DNA of 32,455 nucleotides. Origin: VRUG01 sp965372745 (GTDB lineage: Bacteria; Planctomycetota; Phycisphaerae; Sedimentisphaerales; Anaerobacaceae). The stretch lies in contig CBDVDM010000019.1 of NCBI GenBank assembly GCA_965372745.1, forward strand, positions 1 through 32,455, read 5' to 3'. Positions 25,068 through 31,700 of this stretch are shown here, piece by piece. Positions within the stretch are counted from its first letter, which is position 1; each line of letters begins with the position of its first letter. The notes beneath the pieces were generated by a model. It searched no databases. It saw only the letters and a list, made by a program, of their open reading frames with translations, and had not been told where the DNA came from. The translations under genes were made by a program, and so were the position numbers.

Positions 25068-25736
25068 TTTTGAACCTCCAAAATAGTATTTCGAGTCTCA
25101 TTGAAACGAACAATAATACAACAAAGAGGCGGTATAGGACAAGCATTTTTTTGAAAGAATCGTAGGTAGGGTGCACTTCACGTTTGTAGGTATATTTTCC
25201 AGGTCATTAGCATTGTATTACCTGGTTTTGATAAAATTCTGTTGTTTGTGAGAAAAAAACAAATTTTTTTGATGTGGAAAGAATGACGGCAGGGGGAGAT
25301 TTTATTGGACATTTGTTCAAGTGATACGAGAGGTTGGTTAAGCTGTCCTATATGTTGTATTAGTCGTATTGAAGGAGGAGTTATATAGTAGATTTGGTTA
25401 TCGGTCATTTGTGTTTGGTTGAGTATTGAGGTTAAAGAAAAGAAGCCTTGCCTGACGATACTGCGTAGAGTTGATAGGCAATTTTTCAGGAAAACAATAG
25501 AGGATTGTATCTATGGATAAAAGGGAATTGATAGACCGTATATGTGAAATCAACAGAAGCGCCAAGCCGGAATTTCTCGCTGGTTTTTCAGAAGAGGACC
25601 TAAGCGATTATTTAAAGCATCTGATGGAGTTGAGCCTTGAAGATATAGCATTGTGCGTATAGAGAATTGTGCATAAGTGTTTTTTCGTTGCACAGGGGGC
25701 AGAGATAATGCGGAGGTAGGAAGTTTGATAATAATG
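25068..25736. other. Long intergenic region with one small gene
   Basis: This 669-bp region separates divergent gene starts and stops and holds a 49-aa gene (25513-25662). Upstream of it, GGAGGAG at 25374-25380 is a strong ribosome-site-like motif without a standard start behind it. A TTG-started frame at 25419-25520 (MSIEVKEKKPCLTILRRV at its start) overlaps the 49-aa gene by 8 nt, but it is too weak to call. The minus-strand frame 25178-25408 has no ribosome site and an unnatural composition and is not called. Confidence 0.4.
25513..25662 (+). CDS. Small acidic helical protein of 49 aa
   Basis: ATG at 25513 has GAGGA ending 8 nt upstream (25500-25504) and runs 49 codons to TAG. The peptide begins MDKRELIDRICEINRSAKPE and ends ELSLEDIALCV. 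Charge alternation and Leu/Ile spacing suggest two helices, one around LIDRICEIN and one around DLSDYLKHLMELS. Composition and the good ribosome site look like a real gene. The pattern resembles short proteins I associate with planctomycetes, but I cannot name a family. No membrane segment or signal peptide is present. Its neighbours are convergent on the right (CvpA-like) and divergent on the left (EF-G-like). Confidence 0.6.
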   Translation: MDKRELIDRICEINRSAKPEFLAGFSEEDLSDYLKHLMELSLEDIALCV

Positions 25737-26852
25737 TTACTTACTTTTTGCCTTTTTAGACTCAGGTGACGGTGAGAATGAAACCGAATCCGGTGCCTGG
25801 TCGCTTGTAACGGGTGCAGTAACTTTGGCGATATTATTTTGTTTGAACTCAACCAGAGCAGGTACGAAATCGGTGGGGACATAAAAGGCAAAATCAATCC
25901 ACCTTACATTTCCAACAAAATTATCTTTAGATATAAATATTTTGTCGCTTAGTTTCTGGATTTTAATCTGATTTTTGTTTTTCATAAACCCAAGAGGAAA
26001 TATAGTTTTTGCAGTTCCTTTAATTGGATTTTGTGTACCGGTTTTTGGTTTACAGATTAAACGCAATTGGGAAAGAGTAAAACCCACAGTCTTTTTCGCA
26101 GAGCCTTTCTTTATGCCGACTCTGACAATTATGAGGCCATGGCCATTTTTAACCGGAATTGGTTTGCCATCGGCGTCTTTTAGATTTTGCGGTGCCTGCC
26201 AGGAGGCCTTTTGACGAGGCACTTCAATGGCGTTTGTAGATGTTGCAAGGGGGATTTTCTTATCAACGACGAGACGATTTAAATAAACCTGATCCAGAAA
26301 GTCAGGATGCAGGGCGGTGAAACTTTTTTTTCCGCTAAAGCTGCCTCGGCTGACTAAGCTGAACCAGCCTGCGGCAAAACCGTCAGCATTTAAGAAGGCT
26401 TTGTCAGGATTGTCAGCGTTTTGGGCATTTGCTTCAAAACGTTGATATGGATATTGTGTTGGCAAAGGTGCCATGTCGAGTACAGTAAGCAACAGGCCGG
26501 CGAGCAAGAGGCCTGCAAATATTCCGCAAACAATGCGTCCTATATGTTCAGGCAACATGCCGAGATTGACAGGTTTTTGGGCCAATAGAATAACAATAGT
26601 TTGCAGTATGGCGAAAGCGAGAATAAAGAGAAGTGTAAAACATAACGGATGTACCCATGACACAATTGCAGGAAAACGTGTACCGGCGCCACGTTCGATA
26701 AGGATATTTGCGAGAAGTTCAAAGTAGCCGAAAGCAACCATACTTGCGCAGATAACAGATATTATCATGGCGAAAGATTTTACCAAAGTACCTTTGAAAT
26801 ACTGGAAAGCAGCACAGGCAGCGATAATCAAAAGTATAAGTATGGCAGCCAT
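25737..26852 (-). CDS. CvpA-like membrane protein with extra C-terminal domain
   Basis: The first 130 residues of this 371-aa protein hold four membrane helices in the CvpA/colicin V production pattern, with FKGTLVKSFAMIISVICAS at the start and GRIVCGIFAGLLLAGLLLT at the end. The remaining 240 residues are outside the membrane. They include a beta-rich part (HGLIIVRVGIKKGSAKKTVG, VRWIDFAFYVPTDFVPALVEF) and a Ser/Pro/Lys-rich tail. GGAG lies 8 nt before the ATG. It is 43 nt after the GspE-like gene and presumably co-transcribed. Typical CvpA is about 160 aa, so the C-terminal domain is an addition. The role is unknown. Confidence 0.72.
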   Translation of the reverse strand: MAAILILLIIAACAAFQYFKGTLVKSFAMIISVICASMVAFGYFELLANILIERGAGTRFPAIVSWVHPLCFTLLFILAFAILQTIVILLAQKPVNLGMLPEHIGRIVCGIFAGLLLAGLLLTVLDMAPLPTQYPYQRFEANAQNADNPDKAFLNADGFAAGWFSLVSRGSFSGKKSFTALHPDFLDQVYLNRLVVDKKIPLATSTNAIEVPRQKASWQAPQNLKDADGKPIPVKNGHGLIIVRVGIKKGSAKKTVGFTLSQLRLICKPKTGTQNPIKGTAKTIFPLGFMKNKNQIKIQKLSDKIFISKDNFVGNVRWIDFAFYVPTDFVPALVEFKQNNIAKVTAPVTSDQAPDSVSFSPSPESKKAKSK

Positions 26853-26895
26853 TAAAACATCTCCAAAACTGATTTATTGCAAATTTTGTTCATGG

Positions 26896-28560
26896 CTATT
26901 CAGGCTCTTTTCTCACAGCTTTTGCGTTTTTTGCTTTAGGAACAAAAACCCTGACCATTTCGTTAATAGCAGTTATTCCGGCAATAACTTTTCTTAGTGC
27001 CTGTTCCTGTAAATATCTCATTTTAGCTCGTCTGAAAAGAGAGTTTATTTCAGCGGAAGCTTTTGATTTCATTTGTGTTCGCAGTTCATTATTTAAAGTG
27101 ATGATTTCGAAAACAGCGGTTCTTTCGATAAAGCCTGTTCCCTGGCATTTTTCGCATGTGACTGGTTTATTGTGTTTGTTGTAAATAGTTTTTCCGGCTC
27201 TGTACAGGATTCTGGCTTTTTCAGCAGGCAAGTTGAATTTTCTGAGTACTTCTGTGTTTGGTGTATACCCATGTTTGCATTCGTTGCAAAGTTTTCTTAA
27301 AAGTCTCTGGTTTGTAATGCCGAGCAGTGTATCGATTGCGAGGTCCTCATCAGCGACCAACTTTCTCCATTTATCGAGAGCCTGGATAACATTGTCGGCT
27401 TCGAGAGTTACAAACATAAGTCTTCCATCCTTTGCCGCCTGGCAGACGATTTTAGAAGACTCGCTGTCTTTACATCCGGCGACACCGACGATATCCGGTC
27501 CCATTCTGACCAGACCAAGTAATTTTTTTGCAAAAGTTGTAGTTCCTGTATCACTGAGTGAGAAAACTTTCTGATTGATATTTGGTAACTCAGCGGAAGG
27601 TTCCATTTCAAGAGTTTCGATGTTATTAAGAAAAGCATCGTGGTTTCTAAGCAGAGCATAGAAAGTGGTGGTAACGCCGGATTTTTTTTGTCCACTGATG
27701 ATAAACACGCCTTGTTTTGCATCCTGTAATTTGTCTAATTGTTGTAATTGTTCGGGCATTAAGTCAATATCCTGGAGTTTCGATAGTCCTTTCTGCGTTT
27801 TTCTTGAAAGCTTAAGCTGTTCTCCAACAGTCGAACCGGCAGTGATTATTTCCCATTGTGTCTCTTTTTCTTTGTGGTGGGTGGAAAAGTTGCCTTTTTG
27901 TGGTTTTCTCCTTTCATTGATATCCAAATCGCCCAGATGTTTTGCGAAATGAATAAAGTTTTTCATTTGCTCTTTTTCGACGGAAGGCTGTTTGACAGGC
28001 ACCCCGTCGATAATGTATGCAACGTTGTAATTCTGGTGAGTTGGTGTAAAGAGGATATCGCTTGCTCTTTTCCAGGCGGCATCGTGGAAAATATCATAGG
28101 CTGCCCTGTAACCATAGAACTCTGGTGTTTTCGGTTCCGGCATAGGCACTTCGTTGTTGTTGGCGGTTATAAAGAGGAAGCTTTTCAGGGCGTCGAGTTT
28201 TTCTGCCTGGCTTGTGGAGAATAATCCTTTGAAGTAGTCAACAGTTAGAATCCGGTCGTATTCGAGAACCAGGGTATTTCGATGTTTTACATATGCGATG
28301 GCGGTTGCGGCAACGGCGATAATATAGAGAACCATGCCAATAATGAAAATCGGAACAAGGAGCCAAATAAGGGTAGCTGCGGCACCAGAACCGAAAACAA
28401 CGGCAGTCCAGAAGTTTTTTCTTGTTCCAATCGCATCGGTATCAGTGTGTACCCATGTGACAAGCAGTAGGAAAGGCATAAACAAAATCAGAAAAACGAT
28501 AAGTTTAATGATTGAGATGTAACCGCTGTATTCAATAGAAGTTAGTAGTAAGTTTGACAT
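26896..28560 (-). CDS. Membrane-anchored GspE/PilB-like protein with degenerate nucleotide-binding motifs
   Basis: This 554-aa protein has two or three N-terminal membrane helices (15-37, 55-90), an N2-type domain (about 150-270, ASDILFTPTHQNYNVAYIID), and a C-terminal ATPase fold. The order is GspE-like and the tetracysteine zinc motif is intact (Cys425, Cys428, Cys469, Cys472). Walker A reads GQKKSGVTTT: the lysine is Val296, encoded by an unambiguous GTT at 27673-27675. The Walker B region is PDIVGVAGCKD instead of PDVILVGEIRD, losing the glutamate, and the His-box is VTLEAD instead of STLHTN. ATP hydrolysis is unlikely. The frame is intact with normal codon use, so it is not a pseudogene. 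A structural or regulatory role is inferred. The start may be TTG 28563 or ATG 28560. Confidence 0.78.
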   Translation of the reverse strand: MSNLLLTSIEYSGYISIIKLIVFLILFMPFLLLVTWVHTDTDAIGTRKNFWTAVVFGSGAAATLIWLLVPIFIIGMVLYIIAVAATAIAYVKHRNTLVLEYDRILTVDYFKGLFSTSQAEKLDALKSFLFITANNNEVPMPEPKTPEFYGYRAAYDIFHDAAWKRASDILFTPTHQNYNVAYIIDGVPVKQPSVEKEQMKNFIHFAKHLGDLDINERRKPQKGNFSTHHKEKETQWEIITAGSTVGEQLKLSRKTQKGLSKLQDIDLMPEQLQQLDKLQDAKQGVFIISGQKKSGVTTTFYALLRNHDAFLNNIETLEMEPSAELPNINQKVFSLSDTGTTTFAKKLLGLVRMGPDIVGVAGCKDSESSKIVCQAAKDGRLMFVTLEADNVIQALDKWRKLVADEDLAIDTLLGITNQRLLRKLCNECKHGYTPNTEVLRKFNLPAEKARILYRAGKTIYNKHNKPVTCEKCQGTGFIERTAVFEIITLNNELRTQMKSKASAEINSLFRRAKMRYLQEQALRKVIAGITAINEMVRVFVPKAKNAKAVRKEPE

Positions 28561-28596
28561 CAAGAAGTATACTCCGCAAAGAAACGGACTGAGAAA

Positions 28597-28680
28597 TTAC
28601 AAGATACCACTGGCAGAAGTCCTGATTCCCTTAAATGCCGTTTTCAGTTCTTTAACATTTGGGGCGCATTCAAACGCCAT
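28597..28680 (-). CDS. Possible 27-aa leader ORF upstream of the GspE-like gene
   Basis: ATG at 28678-28680 opens 27 codons (begins MAFECAPNVKELKTAFKG) ending at TAA 33 nt before the GspE-like start. It lies inside the leader that the promoter at 28790-28818 would make. The sequence reads smoothly as a peptide, but the GAG before it is a weak ribosome site. Chance, leader peptide and repeat remnant are all possible. Confidence 0.25.
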   Translation of the reverse strand: MAFECAPNVKELKTAFKGIRTSASGIL

Positions 28681-28789
28681 CTTCAAAGCTCTTTTTTTCG
28701 TTTTAAATATTGAACATTATTTATTGGCTGATAATGATAAAACCACAGATAGGTTTTGCTCAAGGATTCAGCCCAGCCGATAACACTTA

Positions 28790-28818
28790 ATTGTACTTTA
28801 AATACATTATTTTGTCAA
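28790..28818 (-). promoter_or_regulatory. Promoter for the GspE-like/CvpA-like operon
   Basis: On the minus strand a perfect TTGACA (28818-28813) and TACAAT (28795-28790, one mismatch) are separated by exactly 17 nt. This is the best promoter match in the window. It lies between the stop of mgtE and the GspE-like start, leaving a leader of about 220 nt. Confidence 0.6.
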
Positions 28819-28832
28819 CCTTACAAAGGTTG
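28816..28832 (-). terminator. Palindrome after mgtE, overlapping the next promoter's -35
   Basis: CAACCTT (28816-28822) and AAGGTTG (28826-28832) form a 7-bp perfect stem with a 3-nt loop, 10 nt after the mgtE stop. The downstream strand has no T-run, so termination is doubtful. It shares three bases with TTGACA, which would suit an operator. Confidence 0.4.
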
Positions 28833-28842
28833 AAAATTGGAA

Positions 28843-30213
28843 TTATCCAGCTAAAAGCAGGGCCAAAGACATATATATGGCGACGCTGATAGAATCATTT
28901 GCGGTGGTAACCAGAGGACCGGAACTGATTGCAGGGTCTATACCGATGCTTCGGAAGAGAAACGGAAGAAACAGGCCAAGAGTGGTAGCAACCATAATGG
29001 CAGAGAACATGGCGGTTCCGAAGGCAAAAACGAGTTTGACAGGCTCGACAGCTTGAGAAGGAGCTTTCGTGTGTATAAGTATGGTACATGCTATTGCTCC
29101 GATTATACCGCAGCTTAGAGCGACGAGCAGCGCGATTCTTACTTCCCGGTTAAAAACCTGGCGTAATTTCTGGGCGGCGAGATGTCCTGTGGCCAGTCCG
29201 GATACAACAATGGCCGAGGTCTGGAGTCCTGCATTTCCGCTAATGGCAGCTATCATGGGTACAAAAGCGACAGCGGCGATATATATTAGTGAATTGTAGT
29301 TCTCGAAGAACATCATAACCAGGGCAGTGACACCGGTACCGATAAGACAGGGTAACAACCACGTCATTCTGATTCTTGCAGCGTGAACGACAGAGACATC
29401 GTCAAGTTCGTCCGGGTTGGTACCGGCCATAACGTAAAGGTCTTCAGCGGCCTCTTCCTCTGCGACCTCGATGATACGGTCAGCGGTGATACGACCGATT
29501 AATTTGTGGTTTTTATCAAGAACCGGTGCGACGATAAGGTCGTTTTTGCTGAAAATGTTTCTGACTTCTTCCTGGTCGGCTTTGGCGGTGATGTAAATTG
29601 TGTTCGGGTCGACAAGTGAGTTTATCATGGTGCCTTCGCTACAGGTTAGAAGCAGCCTGATTCGGACATCGCCGATAAATTTTCCGATTTTATCAACCAC
29701 ATAGACAAAGAAGAAATCTTCGTCAATTTCGGAGGCTCGGATTTTACTGATAGCCTGAGCAACAGTGGCGTTTTCGGGAACGCTGATGACTATTGGGTCC
29801 ATAATACCACCGGCGGAATCCTCAGAATAACTCATGAGGTCTTTAATCTGTGCGGATTCATCCGGTGGGAAACTTTCAAGAAATTCGCTCACATCTTCTT
29901 CCGGAAGCTCCATGAGGACATCTGCAGCGTCGTCAGGGTCGAGCTCTGACACAAGATTTGCTATTTCGTTGTCGCCAAGCAATTCAAAAAGTTCACCTCT
30001 TGTAGCTTCGTCAACTTTTTCGAGAACATCGGCAGAGGTTTCCTTATCGAGAGAGTCAAAAATTATTCGTCGTTGCTCGTTGTCGATGAGCTCGACAACC
30101 TCAGCGATGTCACTACTTCTTTGGTCTGCAAGAAGAGTAGTAATGCCAGAAATATTCTGCGATTCAAGCAAAGGTTCGAGCTGCTTCAGCAATCGTTTTT
30201 TCACTTCTGACAT
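28843..30213 (-). CDS. mgtE: Magnesium transporter MgtE
   Basis: This 456-aa MgtE-type Mg2+ channel sits in the inner membrane. The N-terminal superhelical domain (about 1-125) is rich in acidic repeats such as LVSELDPDDAADVLMELPEE. A CBS pair (about 130-250) includes VAPVLDKNHKLIGRITADR. The membrane domain of five helices has the family signature PMIAAISGNAGLQTSAIVV at its second helix, with SGLATG after it. Mg2+ binding between the N and CBS domains closes the pore in known homologues. I chose ATG at 30213 because AGGA lies 5 nt upstream; ATG 30228 is also in frame but has no site. Confidence 0.93.
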   Translation of the reverse strand: MSEVKKRLLKQLEPLLESQNISGITTLLADQRSSDIAEVVELIDNEQRRIIFDSLDKETSADVLEKVDEATRGELFELLGDNEIANLVSELDPDDAADVLMELPEEDVSEFLESFPPDESAQIKDLMSYSEDSAGGIMDPIVISVPENATVAQAISKIRASEIDEDFFFVYVVDKIGKFIGDVRIRLLLTCSEGTMINSLVDPNTIYITAKADQEEVRNIFSKNDLIVAPVLDKNHKLIGRITADRIIEVAEEEAAEDLYVMAGTNPDELDDVSVVHAARIRMTWLLPCLIGTGVTALVMMFFENYNSLIYIAAVAFVPMIAAISGNAGLQTSAIVVSGLATGHLAAQKLRQVFNREVRIALLVALSCGIIGAIACTILIHTKAPSQAVEPVKLVFAFGTAMFSAIMVATTLGLFLPFLFRSIGIDPAISSGPLVTTANDSISVAIYMSLALLLAG

Positions 30214-30239
30214 ATTATTCCTGTGCATATTTAGAAGTT

Positions 30240-30268
30240 CAGTTAACCCTCTGGGGTTAAAATAACTG
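30240..30268 (-). promoter_or_regulatory. Nested inverted repeats in the mgtE leader
   Basis: CAGTTA (30240-30245) pairs with TAACTG (30263-30268), and within it TTAACCC (30243-30249) pairs with GGGTTAA (30254-30260) around TCTG; the two stems overlap and exclude each other. This lies just before the mgtE start on the minus strand, and mutually exclusive stems could form a switch. On the plus strand a run of eight T's follows (30269-30276), so it could instead terminate transcription running in that direction. No known magnesium riboswitch consensus was recognised. Confidence 0.35.
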
Positions 30269-30438
30269 TTTTTTTTAAGTTAGGCAACGGTTTTCTGATT
30301 TTTATAATTGTTTTATGACGGCTGGGAAAAGTAAAAAGCTCTTGGCTGGGCGGTGGATTTAGTGTATCATACGCTTAGGAACTGTCGATTAAAGTTTAGG
30401 ATAGGTAAATTAGGTTGTTTTAAAGACAGGGTTATCGA

Positions 30439-31080
30439 ATGAAAGCTTACTTTTATGTGATATTAATATTGTTGATGATATTAGTCGGTTCGAGTGTAGG
30501 GGCGCCGAGGCCTGCGGTAGTTCAACAGCCAGGTAACTGGACAGTAGATGTGAAGTATGAAGATCCACAGCAAATTGAGATTCGGACTAAGGGTGAGAGA
30601 AAACCGCTGCGTTTCTGGTATACGATAATAACGGTTACGAATAAGACCAATCGCGATGTGGATTTTTATCCTAAAAGTGAGCTGATGACAGATACTTTTG
30701 AAGTGATTGAAGCCGGGCGGATGACACCGGCAGTTGTGTTTAAGAAGATCAAGCTGCGTCATCAGAGTAAATATCCGTTCTTAGAGCTATTGGAGCAGAG
30801 CAGCCATAAGATTTTGCAGGGCGAGGACAATACAAAGGACATAGCGATAATATGGCCTGACTTTGATGCCAGGGCCAGGAATATCAAGCTTTATATAGCG
30901 GGTTTGAGCAATGAGACGGCAGTTGTTGACCATCCTGTAAAGAAGGGGAAAGACGACGGTAAGCCTTTGAGGATTTTTCTCAGGAAGACGCTTGAGTTGA
31001 GCTATAAGGTAAGTGGTGACCCAGCCTTTCGGTCCAATTCCAGGTTAATACCAGACGGTCAATCCTGGGTCATGCGTTAA
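30439..31080 (+). CDS. Exported hypothetical protein
   Basis: This 213-aa protein has a clear Sec signal peptide (MKAYFYVILILLMILVGSSV, cleavage near residue 22). The mature part is beta-rich, with FWYTIITVTNKTNRDVDFYP and an acidic-basic mix, then IAIIWPDFDARARNIKLYIA. This resembles an immunoglobulin-like periplasmic fold, but no family was recognised. The tail is basic and ends in an Arg. It is a single gene divergent from mgtE and convergent with the CBS gene. The function is unknown. Confidence 0.7.
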   Translation: MKAYFYVILILLMILVGSSVGAPRPAVVQQPGNWTVDVKYEDPQQIEIRTKGERKPLRFWYTIITVTNKTNRDVDFYPKSELMTDTFEVIEAGRMTPAVVFKKIKLRHQSKYPFLELLEQSSHKILQGEDNTKDIAIIWPDFDARARNIKLYIAGLSNETAVVDHPVKKGKDDGKPLRIFLRKTLELSYKVSGDPAFRSNSRLIPDGQSWVMR

Positions 31081-31124
31081 CACATAGATAATCGGGCGGC
31101 CTGGATTTACGGTATCTTTAAGAT

Positions 31125-31574
31125 TCACGGCGCCATGGAACAATTATTGTTTTCACTGGTGTGAAGTGATTGTAGCGCCAATTCAACCTCGCCGACTTTT
31201 CTCATTTTTAGAATGTAGTCGACAATATCTTTTTTGCTGACGATACCGGCGACTTTTCCATTTTCCAGGATAGGAACTCTTCGGAAATCATTTTTTATAA
31301 AGCAATCAGCAACATCAATCATGCTGTCTTCGGCGTCGAAGCTGACCACTTCTTCTGTCATGAAGTCCTGGATCTTTAGGTCATCAGTAGCAGCAGTGTA
31401 AAGGAAGCGCAATAGGTCTTTTTCGGTAATGATGCCGGCGAGTGTCATATCGTCATTGACGACAGGTATGCCGGTAATGTTGTATTTTCTTAGGATGGCC
31501 ATGGCATCGTAGACCAAGGTGTCCTTTGTGACAGTTATTACAGCTTTTTCCATGAGGTTTCTTAGTTTAAACAT
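31125..31574 (-). CDS. Stand-alone CBS-pair protein
   Basis: This protein of 149 aa is essentially one CBS pair. Domain 1 has VYDAMAILRKYNITGIPVVN and GIITEKDLLRF, and domain 2 has DCFIKNDFRRVPILENGKV and GIVSKKDIVDYIL. Such proteins bind adenine nucleotides and regulate partners; the partner here is unknown. ATG at 31574 has GGAGG 5 nt upstream and is preferred over the longer start at 31604. It is a single gene near mgtE, which carries its own CBS pair. Confidence 0.85.
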   Translation of the reverse strand: MFKLRNLMEKAVITVTKDTLVYDAMAILRKYNITGIPVVNDDMTLAGIITEKDLLRFLYTAATDDLKIQDFMTEEVVSFDAEDSMIDVADCFIKNDFRRVPILENGKVAGIVSKKDIVDYILKMRKVGEVELALQSLHTSENNNCSMAP

Positions 31575-31700
31575 ATTTCCTCCCCATTGTATTTTTAGTT
31601 TCAACTGATTGTCATGGTAACTAAAATATAAATAACGTTGTGAGATGGAGCAAATCAGTAAATTGAATTTTAGAAAAATTATGTTATAGGAAGTAAAGAC

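Noticed and set aside
25178..25408. 76-residue minus-strand frame in the long intergenic region
   Set aside because: No ribosome site, no family resemblance and odd composition. It is likely chance.
26896..28560. GspE-like gene as a pseudogene
   Set aside because: The 554-codon frame is intact, with conserved cysteines and normal codon use, so motif loss is more likely functional divergence.
30240..30276. M-box magnesium riboswitch upstream of mgtE
   Set aside because: The leader is too short and shows no M-box conserved core; only simple inverted repeats are seen.
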